The translations under genes and the position numbers were made by a program. From contig CALIDR010000316.1 in the NCBI GenBank assembly GCA_938022295.1, forward strand, positions 1 to 15,914: 15,914 nt of DNA, in the 5' to 3' direction. This document shows positions 6,284 through 14,207 of this stretch, in pieces. This DNA is from an uncultured Burkholderiaceae bacterium (GTDB lineage: Bacteria > Pseudomonadota > Gammaproteobacteria > Burkholderiales > Burkholderiaceae_C). The notes below the pieces were generated by a model that saw only the letters and a program-made list of their open reading frames with translations, had not been told where the DNA came from and did not search any database. Within the stretch, counting starts at the first letter, position 1. Every line of letters begins with the position of its first letter.

Positions 6284-6646
6284 TCAGCGGCCGCGCGGCT
6301 CGGCCAGCGCCTGCGCCACCGCGTCGCCCACCCACTCGCGCAGCGGCGCGGCGAGTCCCTCGCGGGCGTCGGCGGCGAACTCGCGCGCCGCGCGTTCGAG
6401 CGCCGGCGCCAGCGCCGCGCCGACGCGCTGCTCGAGCCACGCGTCCACGCGCGGCTGCAGCACGCCGAGCACGCGCTGCGCGAGCGCGTCGGCGTCGATC
6501 GCAGGCGCAGCCGGCGGCGGCGCCGGTGGGGCCGTCGCGGCCACCGGCTCGGCGGCCGCTGTCGGCGCCGGCGGCAACGGCAGGTCGACGACCTCCGTCA
6601 GCACCGGCACGCGCGCCAGGTCGGGCACCGAGCGCTCGGGACTCAT
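6284..6646 (-). CDS. Small proline/alanine-rich protein next to holC (DUF2486-like)
   Basis: 120 aa, function unknown. The start is fixed by an ATGA overlap with the holC stop (6643-6646), which implies translational coupling. The N-terminus contains VPVLTEVVDLP (residues 13-23), followed by a flexible Pro/Ala segment (24-49) and a long helical C-terminal half (50-117) rich in Ala, Leu and Arg with heptad-like spacing. The VPVLTEV motif and the place beside pepA-holC recall DUF2486 proteins of Burkholderiales, from memory and not checked. No signal peptide or membrane segment is seen. The layout (short conserved motif, disordered linker, C-terminal amphipathic helices) suggests a protein-protein adaptor, but this is inference. 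Confidence 0.7.
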   Translation of the reverse strand: MSPERSVPDLARVPVLTEVVDLPLPPAPTAAAEPVAATAPPAPPPAAPAIDADALAQRVLGVLQPRVDAWLEQRVGAALAPALERAAREFAADAREGLAAPLREWVGDAVAQALAEPRGR

Positions 6647-7074
6647 GCGGCGCCGTCCTGCGGGTGGTGAGCGACGCTCCAGCCGGCGCTGCGGTACGCG
6701 TTCCAGCGCCGCCGGCCGGCTGCACGGTCCTCGTCGCTCGTGTCGACGAGCTCGACGACGCGGGCGAAGCGCTGCGCGCAGGGGTACGCGTCGGGGCCGA
6801 GGTTGACGAGCACCTCGTGGTGCGGCGGCTCCACCCCCGGCTCGACGAGCCAGATCGGCGTGCGCGCCAGCCGCGGCGGTACCGCGCCGGCGAGCCGCGC
6901 GTGGGGCACGAAGTCCTGCGGGTCGAACGTCCACAGCGCGGTGTCCAGCCGCGCGAGTGTCGCCGCGTCGCCGGCGACGACGACGCGCGCCCGCTGCCGC
7001 CAGGCCTTGCGCAGCAGCCGGCAGGCGTAGCCCACCTTGTCGCCGACGCCGGTGTGGAAGGCCGCCTCGGGCAT
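6643..7074 (-). CDS. holC: DNA polymerase III subunit chi
   Basis: 143 aa, matching the usual length of about 140-150. Chi pairs with psi in the clamp-loader complex and links it to single-stranded-DNA-binding protein at the replication fork. Family landmarks: FHTGVGDKVGYACRLLRKA (residues 6-24), the central LWTFDPQDFVPH with the characteristic LWTF...FxPH pattern, LVNLG, and the C-terminal RFARVVELVDTSDEDRAAGR and WNAYRSAGW helices. The ATG at 7074 was chosen because the conserved FHTG motif follows five residues later; the longer open frame upstream is only the shadow of pepA. It lies 17 bases after pepA, the classical pepA-holC order, and its stop overlaps the next start. A recognisable ribosome-binding site is lacking, so translation may depend on pepA. 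Confidence 0.93.
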   Translation of the reverse strand: MPEAAFHTGVGDKVGYACRLLRKAWRQRARVVVAGDAATLARLDTALWTFDPQDFVPHARLAGAVPPRLARTPIWLVEPGVEPPHHEVLVNLGPDAYPCAQRFARVVELVDTSDEDRAAGRRRWNAYRSAGWSVAHHPQDGAA

Positions 7075-7091
7075 CGTTGGTTGGCGTCGCG

Positions 7092-8558
7092 TCAGCGCGC
7101 CTGCGACAGCACGTAGTGCGTCAGCAGCGGCACCGGGCGGCCGGTGGCGCCCTTGGCTGCGCCGCTCTTCCACGCCGTGCCGGCGATGTCCAGGTGCGCC
7201 CAGCGCAGGTCCTTCGCGAAGCGCTGCAGGAACTTGGCGGCCGTGATCGCGCCGCCGGCGCGCGGGCCGACGTTGGCCATGTCGGCGAAGTTGCTCTTCA
7301 GCGCCTCGTCGTACTCGGCGTCCAGCGGCATGCGCCAAGCGGTGTCGAGCGCGGCCTCGCCGGCGGCGAGCAGGTCGGCGGCCAGCGCGTCGTCGGCGCT
7401 GAACAGGCCGCTGTGCTGGTGGCCGAGCGCGATCACGCAGGCGCCGGTCAGCGTCGCGATGTCGACCACCGACGCCGGCTTGAAGCGCGCGGCGTAGGTC
7501 AGCGCGTCGCACAGGATCAGGCGCCCCTCGGCGTCGGTGTTCAGGATCTCGATCGTCTGCCCCGACATCGAGGTCACGACGTCGCCCGGCTTGACGGCGC
7601 GGCCGCCGGGCATGTTCTCGCACGCCGGCACGATGCCCACGACGTTGATCCGCGGCCCGAGCCGCGCCACCGCGAGCAGCGTGCCGAGCACGCTCGCCGC
7701 GCCGCCCATGTCGAACTTCATCTCGTCCATCTCGGCGGCGGGCTTGATCGAGATGCCGCCGGTGTCGAACGTGATGCCCTTGCCGACGAGCACGACCGGC
7801 GCGTCGCCCTTGTCGGCGCCCTGGTAGCGCAGCACGATGAAGCGCAGCGGCTCGTGCGTGCCCTGGGCCACGGCGAGGAACGCGCCCATGCCGAGCTTCT
7901 CGACCGCCTTGCGGTCGAGCACGTCGACCTTCAGGCCGTGCGCCGTCGCGAGCTGGCGGGCCTGCTCGGCGAGGAAGGTCGGCGTGCAGTGGTTGCCGGG
8001 GCGGTTGGCGCACTCGCGCGCGAGCGTGACGCCCTCGGCGATCGCCTGGCCGCGCTCGAGGCCGCGGCGCAGCGCCGCCGCCTGCGCCTTCGGGCCGAGC
8101 AGCACGACGTCGCGCAGCGCCGGTGGCGGCGGTGCGCTCGGCTTGGTGTGGCGGTACTGGTAGACGGCGTCGGCCGCCGCGGTGGCCACCGCCTCGGCGT
8201 GCCGGTCGTCGGGGCGGTCGGCGTCGCCGCCTTGCAGCGCCACCGCGAGCCGCTGGACGCCGGTGCCCTTGACCGCCGCCAGCGCCGCAGCGAGTGCCGA
8301 CTTGAACGCCTTCGGCGCCGCATCGGCAGCGGCGGCGAAGACCAGCCGCGGCGCCTTCACGCCCGCCACACGGTGCAGCACGAGCACGCGGCCGGGCTTG
8401 CACTCGAAGTCGCCCTGCGCGACGGCGTCGGCCAGCAGGTCGCGCAGCGGCGATTCGAGCGTGGGTGGCGGCGCGTCGCCGGCGACGACGACGACCAGCG
8501 CGTCCGCCGCGACCGCGGCCAGCCCCGCGGCGGGCGTCGTCTGGGTGTGGAAGTTCAT
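7092..8558 (-). CDS. pepA: Leucyl aminopeptidase (cytosol aminopeptidase, M17)
   Basis: 488 aa. A two-metal aminopeptidase that removes N-terminal residues, leucine preferentially, from peptides in the cytoplasm; in E. coli PepA also binds DNA in Xer recombination and at carAB. The N-terminal macro-like domain covers about 1-150. All catalytic residues are visible at E. coli numbering minus ten: K260 and D265 in GKGITFDTGG, K272 in ISIKPA, D283 in KFDMGGAA, and D342, E344 and R346 in NTDAEGRL, the M17 signature. The ATG at 8558 is the only one that gives a full-length N-terminus; no strong ribosome-binding site precedes it. It is followed by holC and diverges from lptF with just 27 bases between the two starts, so the promoters must overlap the two coding regions. 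Confidence 0.96.
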   Translation of the reverse strand: MNFHTQTTPAAGLAAVAADALVVVVAGDAPPPTLESPLRDLLADAVAQGDFECKPGRVLVLHRVAGVKAPRLVFAAAADAAPKAFKSALAAALAAVKGTGVQRLAVALQGGDADRPDDRHAEAVATAAADAVYQYRHTKPSAPPPPALRDVVLLGPKAQAAALRRGLERGQAIAEGVTLARECANRPGNHCTPTFLAEQARQLATAHGLKVDVLDRKAVEKLGMGAFLAVAQGTHEPLRFIVLRYQGADKGDAPVVLVGKGITFDTGGISIKPAAEMDEMKFDMGGAASVLGTLLAVARLGPRINVVGIVPACENMPGGRAVKPGDVVTSMSGQTIEILNTDAEGRLILCDALTYAARFKPASVVDIATLTGACVIALGHQHSGLFSADDALAADLLAAGEAALDTAWRMPLDAEYDEALKSNFADMANVGPRAGGAITAAKFLQRFAKDLRWAHLDIAGTAWKSGAAKGATGRPVPLLTHYVLSQAR

Positions 8559-8585
8559 AATGAGTCGAGGTTCTCGGATCGCTCG

Positions 8586-9680
8586 ATGTTATTCGATAGC
8601 AAGATACGGCAGGAGCTGTCGCGCACCTTCGGCGCGACGCTCGTCGTGATCCTCACCGTCGTGCTGACCGTGTTCCTGATCCGCACGATCGGCGAGGCCG
8701 CCGGCGGCGCCGTCGCGCCGCAGGACGTCGTGCTGCTGCTCGGCTACGTCTCGATCGGCTACCTGCCGACGGTGCTGTCGCTGTCGCTTTTCATCGCCGT
8801 CGTCGCCACGCTGTCGCGCATGTACCGCGACAGCGAGATGGTGATCTGGTTCGCCAGCGGCGTGGGCCTGATGCGCTTCGTGCGCCCGGTGCTGCGCGCG
8901 AGCTGGCCGGTGCTGCTCGTGATCGGCCTCGGGCTGACGTTCGTCTGGCCCTGGGTCAACAAGGCCGGCGCCGACCTGCGCGAGCGCTTCGAGCAGCGCA
9001 GCGACCTGTCGCGCGTGGCGCCGGGCATGTTCCAGAGCTCGCGCGACGGCAGCCGCGTGTTCTTCATCGAGCGCGGCGAAGGCGAGGCCGAGGCGCGCAA
9101 CGTGTTCGTGCTGATGCAGCGCGGCGACCGCGAGTCGGTGACGACGGCCGCCGCCGGACGCGTCGAGTTCGAGGGCGAGCGCCGCTACCTGGTGCTCGAC
9201 CACGGCCAGCGCAACGAGACCGACGCCGCCACCGGGGAACGGGCGCTGGCGAGCTTCGACCGCTACCGCATCCTCGTCAACGAGCGCGCGGTGCAGAGCG
9301 CGCAGGACCGCTCGCCGCGCGAGCTGCCGACGACGGCGCTGCTGCGCGATGCGCAGCCGCGCCGCCAGGGCGAGCTGACGTGGCGCCTGGGCATGTGGCT
9401 CGGCGCCGGGAACCTGCTGCTGCTGGCGGTCGGCTTCGCGGCCACCAACCCGCGCCGCGCCGCCAACTGGAACCTGCTGTTCGCGCTGCTCGCCTTCGTC
9501 GCCTACTTCAACCTGATCTCGCTGACCAAGGCCTGGGTCGCGGCCGGGCGCATCGGCACCGGGGCGGCGCTGCTCGGCCTGCACGGCACCGTGTTCGCGC
9601 TCGCGCTGCTGCTGCTGTGGTGGCGCGACCATGCCGCCACCACGCCGCGGCGCGCGGCGCTGCGGCGCGCCGCCGCCTGA
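8586..9680 (+). CDS. lptF: LPS export ABC transporter permease LptF
   Basis: 364 aa, family length. LptF and LptG form the inner-membrane heterodimer that, with the LptB ATPase, extracts lipopolysaccharide and passes it to LptC and the periplasmic bridge. Predicted membrane helices lie at about 15-33, 48-76 and 105-124, then a periplasmic beta-jellyroll domain (about 130-260, with MFQSSRDGSRVFFIERGEG), then three more helices in about 270-355. The start MLFDSKIRQELSRTF is typical of the betaproteobacterial protein. GAGG at 8567-8570 is a poor, distant ribosome-binding site. A much longer open frame reaches back over pepA, but that part is antisense shadow. It is the first gene of a tight plus-strand run, with lptG 13 bases on. 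Confidence 0.95.
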   Translation: MLFDSKIRQELSRTFGATLVVILTVVLTVFLIRTIGEAAGGAVAPQDVVLLLGYVSIGYLPTVLSLSLFIAVVATLSRMYRDSEMVIWFASGVGLMRFVRPVLRASWPVLLVIGLGLTFVWPWVNKAGADLRERFEQRSDLSRVAPGMFQSSRDGSRVFFIERGEGEAEARNVFVLMQRGDRESVTTAAAGRVEFEGERRYLVLDHGQRNETDAATGERALASFDRYRILVNERAVQSAQDRSPRELPTTALLRDAQPRRQGELTWRLGMWLGAGNLLLLAVGFAATNPRRAANWNLLFALLAFVAYFNLISLTKAWVAAGRIGTGAALLGLHGTVFALALLLLWWRDHAATTPRRAALRRAAA

Positions 9681-9693
9681 GCGACTGCCCGGC

Positions 9694-10809
9694 ATGCGCA
9701 CCGTGCGCCGCCTGCTGTACCGCGACATCGTGACGTCGGTACTGTTCGTCGCCCTCGGCTTCCTCGGCCTGTTCTTCTTCATCGACCTCGTCGGCGAGCT
9801 CGACCAGGTCGGCCGCCAGGCCTACGGCCCGCTGACGGCGGTGACGGTGGCCCTGCTCGAACTGCCCGGGCACTTCTACGAGCTGTTCCCCATCTCGGTG
9901 CTGATCGGCACCATCTTCTCGCTCGCGCGCATGGCGCAGTCGTCGGAGTACACGATCCTGCGCACCGGCGGCCTCGGGCCGGGCCGGGCGCTGGCGCTGC
10001 TGGCGGCGCTGGGCATCGTGTTCTCGGCCGTCACGTTCGTCGTCGGCGACTACGTGGCGCCGCTGTCGGAGCGCGAGGGCCTGCGCATCGCCGCCGAGGC
10101 GCGCGGCGGGCGTGGCCTGGGGCGCGCCGGCGCTTGGCTGAAGGACCGCCGCATGGAAGGCGAGGCGGAACGCGCCGTCTCGGTCAACGTCCAGCGCATC
10201 GGCGGCGGCGGCGACCTGGAGATGATCCGCATCTTCGAGTTCGACGCCGCGGGCCGGCTCGTCGAGCGCATCGTCGCCGAGCGCGGCCGCGTCGACGGCG
10301 ACGCGGTGTGGACGCTGCGCGACGTCGAGCGCAGCCGCTGGCCGCACGCCGGCGCGCCAGATGGCGACGCTGCCGTGATCGTCGAACGCCTGCCCGAGTG
10401 GACCTGGCGCAGCAACCTGCCGGCCAGCGTCGTGGCCGCAGCGGTGTCGCCGGTGAGCACGATGTCGACCGTCGACCTGTGGCGCTACGCGAACCACCTG
10501 TCGCAGCACGAGCAGGCGGCGCAGCGCTACGCGATCCAGTTCTGGAAGAAGGCGCTGTACCCCTTCGCGTGCCTGGTGATGGTGGCGCTCGCGCTGCCGT
10601 TCGCGTACCTGCACGCGCGCGCCGGCGGCATCAGCTACAAGGTGTTCGGCGGCATCATGCTCGGCATCGGCTTCGTGCTGCTGAACAACGTCTCCAGCCA
10701 CCTCGGGCTGCTGCGCGACTGGACGCCGTGGCTCGCCGCGGCCGCGCCGGGCCTGTTCTTCCTCCTGCTGTCGCTGGGCGCGTTCGCCTGGCTGGTGCGC
10801 TACCGATGA
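9694..10809 (+). CDS. lptG: LPS export ABC transporter permease LptG
   Basis: 371 aa. Partner of LptF in the LptB2FG lipopolysaccharide extractor of the inner membrane. The start at 9694 gives MRTVRRLLYRDIV, the usual short basic N-terminus before the first membrane helix (12-32); an in-frame ATG at 9631 would overlap lptF and add a low-complexity arginine/proline stretch, so it was rejected. Helices follow at about 48-80 and 98-118, then a periplasmic beta-rich domain with AWLKDRRMEGEAERAVSVNV, then three C-terminal helices beginning near YPFACLVMVALALPFAYLHAR. The cytoplasmic loop ARMAQSSEYTILRTGG (78-93) is the conserved coupling-helix region that contacts LptB. Its stop overlaps the next start as ATGA. 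Confidence 0.95.
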   Translation: MRTVRRLLYRDIVTSVLFVALGFLGLFFFIDLVGELDQVGRQAYGPLTAVTVALLELPGHFYELFPISVLIGTIFSLARMAQSSEYTILRTGGLGPGRALALLAALGIVFSAVTFVVGDYVAPLSEREGLRIAAEARGGRGLGRAGAWLKDRRMEGEAERAVSVNVQRIGGGGDLEMIRIFEFDAAGRLVERIVAERGRVDGDAVWTLRDVERSRWPHAGAPDGDAAVIVERLPEWTWRSNLPASVVAAAVSPVSTMSTVDLWRYANHLSQHEQAAQRYAIQFWKKALYPFACLVMVALALPFAYLHARAGGISYKVFGGIMLGIGFVLLNNVSSHLGLLRDWTPWLAAAAPGLFFLLLSLGAFAWLVRYR

Positions 10810-11186
10810 ACCCATCGCCGACCGGATTGCTCCTCTTCGCTCACGGCGCGCGCGACCCGCGCTGGGCCTTGCCGTTCGAGGCGGTGGCCGACGCCGCGCG
10901 CCGCGCCCGGCCGCGGCAGCCGGTGCGGCTCGCGTTCCTCGAGTTCATGGCGCCGGACCTCGCCACCGCCGCCGAGGCGCTCGTCGCCGAGGGCTGCACG
11001 CGGATCGACGTCGTGCCGCTGTTCCTCGGCGCCGGCGGCCACGTGCGCAAGGACGTGCCGCCGCTGCTCGAGGCGGTGCGCGAGCGCCACCCCGGTCTCG
11101 AGGTGCGGCTGCACCCGGCGGTGGGCGAGCAGCCGGCGCTGATCGAGGCGATGGCAAGCGTCGCGCTCATGCTGCAGGACGGCTGA
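10806..11186 (+). CDS. CbiX-type sirohydrochlorin chelatase
   Basis: 126 aa, the short (CbiX-S-like) form. These small class II chelatases insert cobalt or iron into sirohydrochlorin for cobalamin or siroheme. Two histidines in the expected places form the metal site: H13 in LLLFAHGARDPRW and H79 in PLFLGAGGHVRKDVP. LAFLEFMAPDL (42-52) matches the family's substrate-side motif. The ATG lies inside the lptG stop (ATGA overlap, 10806-10809), so translation is coupled. A CysB-type regulator follows after 6 bases, which favours the siroheme (sulfite/nitrite reductase) role over cobalamin; this is contextual inference. It might be named sirB or cbiX; the metal cannot be told from sequence. Confidence 0.9.
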   Translation: MNPSPTGLLLFAHGARDPRWALPFEAVADAARRARPRQPVRLAFLEFMAPDLATAAEALVAEGCTRIDVVPLFLGAGGHVRKDVPPLLEAVRERHPGLEVRLHPAVGEQPALIEAMASVALMLQDG

Positions 11187-11192
11187 CCGGCG

Positions 11193-12134
11193 ATGAACCT
11201 GCACCAGTTCCGCTTCGTCCAGGAGGCCGTGCGCCGCGGCCTGAACCTGACCGAGACCGCCAAGGCGCTGCACACGTCGCAGCCGGGCATCAGCAAGGCG
11301 ATCCTCGAGCTCGAGGAGGAGCTGGGGGTGGACATCTTCGCCCGCCACGGCAAGCGGCTGCGGCGGGTGACCGAGCCCGGCCAGCAGGTGCTGCAGTCGA
11401 TCGAGATCATCATGCGCGAGGTCGGCAACCTGAAGCGCATCGGCGCCGAGTACAGCCTGCAGGACGCCGGCACGCTGTCGATCGCGACCACCCACACCCA
11501 GGCGCGCTACCTGCTGCCCGAGCCGGTGGCGCAGCTGCGGCGGCGCTACCCGAAGGTCAACGTCAGCCTGCACCAGGGCTCGCCCGACCAGGTCGCGCAG
11601 ATGGTGCTGCAGGAGGTCGCCGACATCGGCCTGGCCACCGAGTCGCTGGCCGAGGTCGACGACCTCGTCACGCTGCCGTGCTACGACTGGCAGCACGTGA
11701 TCGTCGTGCCGGCGTCGCACCCGCTGGCCGCCGTCGAGCGGCCGACGCTCGAGCAGCTCGCCGTCGAGCCGCTGGTGACGTACCAGAGCGCGTTCACCGG
11801 CCGCCGCCGCATCGACGCCGCCTTCGCGCAGCGCCACCTGAAGCCGACCATCGCGATCGAGGCGATCGACTCCGACGTGCTGAAGACCTACGTGCGCCTC
11901 GGGCTCGGCGTGGGCATCGTCGCCGAGATGGCGATGAAGGGCGAGTCCGGCGGCGACCTCGTCGCCCACCCGGCGGGGCACCTCTTCGGCCGGAACGTCG
12001 CGCGGGTCGCGTTCAGGCGCGGCGCGTACCTGCGGCAGTTCGTCGTCGCCTTCGCCGAACTGCTGTCGGACCGCCTGACCCGCGCGCTGATCGCCCGCGC
12101 GATGGCCGGCGGCGGCGAACACTTCGACCTCTGA
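11193..12134 (+). CDS. CysB-family LysR-type transcriptional regulator
   Basis: 313 aa. The N-terminal winged helix-turn-helix (1-60) reads MNLHQFRFVQEAVRRGLNLT and SQPGISKAILELEEELG, followed by FARHGKRLRRVTEPGQ. These match CysB/Cbl rather than general LysR proteins, as does TTHTQARYLLP (about 95-105) at the start of the effector-binding domain, where the threonines bind sulfate or N-acetylserine-type ligands in the family. CysB-type proteins activate sulfate-assimilation and sulfonate genes when cysteine is scarce. It stands 6 bases after a siroheme-type chelatase and 2 bases before an aminotransferase, so it seems co-transcribed rather than divergent from its targets, which is unusual for LysR regulators. 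It is probably the main CysB, but a Cbl/SsuR-like paralogue cannot be ruled out. Confidence 0.9.
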   Translation: MNLHQFRFVQEAVRRGLNLTETAKALHTSQPGISKAILELEEELGVDIFARHGKRLRRVTEPGQQVLQSIEIIMREVGNLKRIGAEYSLQDAGTLSIATTHTQARYLLPEPVAQLRRRYPKVNVSLHQGSPDQVAQMVLQEVADIGLATESLAEVDDLVTLPCYDWQHVIVVPASHPLAAVERPTLEQLAVEPLVTYQSAFTGRRRIDAAFAQRHLKPTIAIEAIDSDVLKTYVRLGLGVGIVAEMAMKGESGGDLVAHPAGHLFGRNVARVAFRRGAYLRQFVVAFAELLSDRLTRALIARAMAGGGEHFDL

Positions 12135-12136
12135 CG

Positions 12137-13306
12137 ATGCCCACGACCACCGCCCCCCGCACCCCTGCCCTGGCCAGCCGCCTGCCGCACGTCGGCACGA
12201 CGATCTTCACCGTGATGTCGGCGCTCGCGCAGCAGTACGGCGCCGTCAACCTCGGCCAGGGCTTCCCCGACTTCGACGGCGACCCGAAGCTGATCGACGC
12301 CGTGGTCGCCGCGATGCGCGAAGGCCTGAACCAGTACCCGCCGATGGCGGGCGTCCCCGCGCTGCGCGAGGCGGTGGCGGCGAAGATCGAGGCGCTGTAC
12401 GGCCGCGTCTACGACCCGGGGCGCGAGATCACGATCACCGCCGGCGCCACGCAGGCGATCCTCACCGCGATCCTCGCCTGCGTGCACCCGGGCGACGAGG
12501 TGATCGTGCTCGAGCCCTGCTACGACAGCTACGGCCCCAACATCGAGCTCGCCGGCGGGCGCATCGTGCGCGTGCCGCTCGTGCCCGGCACGTTCCGCCC
12601 CGACTTCGACCGCATCGCCGCCGCGATCGGGCCGCGCACGCGGGCGATCATCGTCAACTCCCCGCACAACCCGAGCGCCACCGTGTGGCGCGCCGAGGAC
12701 CTCGAGCGGCTCGCAGCGATCCTGCGCCCGACCGACGTGCTGCTGATCAGCGACGAGGTCTACGAGCACATGGTCTACGACGGCCGCGCGCACGCGAGCG
12801 CGGCCTCGCACCCCGACCTCGCCGCGCGCGCGTTCATCGTCTCGAGCTTCGGCAAGACGTACCACGTCACCGGCTGGAAGGTCGGCTACGTCGCCGCGCC
12901 GGCGCCGCTCAGCGACGAGTTCCGCAAGGTGCACCAGTTCAACGTGTTCACCGTCAACACGCCGATGCAGCACGGCCTGGCGCGCTACATGGCCGACCCG
13001 CGGCCCTACCTGGAGCTGCCGGCGTTCTACCAGCGCAAGCGCGACCTGTTCCGCGCCGGCCTCGCGCGCACGCGCTTTCGCCTGCTGCCGAGCGAAGGCA
13101 GCTACTTCCAGTGCGTCGACTACGCCGCGATCAGCGACCTCGGCGAGGAGGCCTTCTGCCGCTGGCTGACGAGCGAGGCCGGCGTGGCGGCGATCCCGCT
13201 GGCGCCGTTCTACGCCGACGGCTTCGAGCAGCGCATCGTGCGCTTCTGCTTCGCGAAGAGGGACCAGACGCTGGAACTGGCACTGCAGCGCCTGGCGGCG
13301 CTGTGA
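12137..13306 (+). CDS. PLP-dependent class I/II aminotransferase (YbdL/methionine-aminotransferase-like)
   Basis: 389 aa, fold-type I aminotransferase. Visible cofactor residues: K240 in SSFGKTYHVTGWKVGY, which forms the Schiff base with PLP; N178 in NSPHNPS; D206 and Y209 in ISDEVYEHMVY; and the substrate-binding arginine in RIVRFCFAK near the C-terminus. NLGQGFPDFDGDPKLIDA (38-55) and NQYPPMAGVPALREAV (65-80) are typical of the YbdL/kynurenine-aminotransferase branch, where E. coli YbdL prefers methionine, histidine and phenylalanine. A sulfur-amino-acid substrate would fit the CysB-type regulator 2 bases upstream, but that is inference. The ATG at 12137 gives a normal N-terminus; no ribosome-binding site is evident, so coupling to the upstream gene is likely. 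It might also be annotated as a generic transaminase or as a glutamine-dependent one. Confidence 0.88.
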   Translation: MPTTTAPRTPALASRLPHVGTTIFTVMSALAQQYGAVNLGQGFPDFDGDPKLIDAVVAAMREGLNQYPPMAGVPALREAVAAKIEALYGRVYDPGREITITAGATQAILTAILACVHPGDEVIVLEPCYDSYGPNIELAGGRIVRVPLVPGTFRPDFDRIAAAIGPRTRAIIVNSPHNPSATVWRAEDLERLAAILRPTDVLLISDEVYEHMVYDGRAHASAASHPDLAARAFIVSSFGKTYHVTGWKVGYVAAPAPLSDEFRKVHQFNVFTVNTPMQHGLARYMADPRPYLELPAFYQRKRDLFRAGLARTRFRLLPSEGSYFQCVDYAAISDLGEEAFCRWLTSEAGVAAIPLAPFYADGFEQRIVRFCFAKRDQTLELALQRLAAL

Positions 13307-13334
13307 CGATGCCGCTGCGCCCCGGGAGACGACG

Positions 13335-14126
13335 ATGCCCTCTGCCCTGACGACCGAACACCGCGGGCCGGCACTGGTGCTCACGCTGAGCGCCCCGGCC
13401 ACGCGCAACACCCTGTCGCCGCAGGCGTGCGCCGCCGGCGTCGAGGCGCTGGCGACCGCCGAGGCCGACGCCGCGATCCGCTGCGTCGTGCTGCGCGGCG
13501 ACGGGGCGCACTTCTGCGCCGGCGGCGACCTGAACCGCCTGCGCGCCACGCGCACGCGCGACGACGGCAGCGGGCCCGACGCGCAGCGCGCCTCGATCGA
13601 CCAGTTCCACGCCTTCGTCGAGGCGCTGCGCGCCTGCCCGAAGCCGGTGATCGCCGCCGTCGAGGGGTTCGCCGCCGGCGGCGGTTTCTCGCTCGCGCTG
13701 GCCTGCGACCTGATCGTCGCCGCCGACGACGCACGCTTCGTGATGAGCTACGGCCGCATCGGCCTGTCGCCCGACGGCGGCGGCAGCTGGCACCTCGCGC
13801 AGCGGCTGCCGCGCGCGCTCGCGCTGCAGCTGATCTGGCTGCCCGAGCCGGTGGGTGCCGCGCAGCTGCAGCAGTGGGGCCTCGTCAACGCCGTCACCCC
13901 GCCGGGCGAGGCGCTCGCGACGGCGCTGCAGTGGGCCGAGCGGCTCGCGCGCATGGCGCCCAACGCGCTCGCCAGCGCGAAGGAACTCGTCGACGCGGCC
14001 GCGACGCAGCCGCTGCGCACCCACCTGGCCGCCGAGCGCGAGCACTTCGTCGCCAACCTGTTCGACCCCAACGGCCTCGAAGGCCTGCAGGCCTTCCTCG
14101 ACAAGCGCCCGCCACGGTTCCGCTGA
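13335..14126 (+). CDS. Enoyl-CoA hydratase/isomerase-family protein, PaaG / oxepin-CoA-hydrolase-like
   Basis: 263 aa crotonase fold. GAHFCAGGDL (57-66) and GFAAGGGFSLALACD (111-125) provide the two NH groups of the oxyanion hole. The two glutamates of classical hydratases (E144 and E164 of rat crotonase) align with S119 and Y139, so ordinary water addition is unlikely. An aspartate, D147 in GLSPDGGGSW, takes the position used by PaaG-type isomerases. The protein resembles what Burkholderiales annotations call alternative-type oxepin-CoA hydrolase (from memory), so a role in phenylacetyl-CoA-like or unsaturated acyl-CoA metabolism is possible. GGGAG precedes the ATG. It lies 28 bases after the aminotransferase. 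No other paa genes are in the window. Confidence 0.88.
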   Translation: MPSALTTEHRGPALVLTLSAPATRNTLSPQACAAGVEALATAEADAAIRCVVLRGDGAHFCAGGDLNRLRATRTRDDGSGPDAQRASIDQFHAFVEALRACPKPVIAAVEGFAAGGGFSLALACDLIVAADDARFVMSYGRIGLSPDGGGSWHLAQRLPRALALQLIWLPEPVGAAQLQQWGLVNAVTPPGEALATALQWAERLARMAPNALASAKELVDAAATQPLRTHLAAEREHFVANLFDPNGLEGLQAFLDKRPPRFR

Positions 14127-14207
14127 GCGCCGGCTGCCGCGGCGTGGCGCAGGGCCAGGCCGACAATGGCCGCCGCACCGCCGCCGCTGTCGCTTCAGGG
14201 ACAAGCC

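Noticed and set aside
6957..8585. Long upstream extension of the lptF frame
   Set aside because: It is antisense to holC and pepA. The lptF protein begins normally at 8586, and the extension is low-complexity Arg/Ala/Asp sequence.
10800..12122. 440-aa minus-strand open frame
   Set aside because: Antisense to the chelatase and the CysB-type regulator, both of which have clear family motifs on the plus strand.
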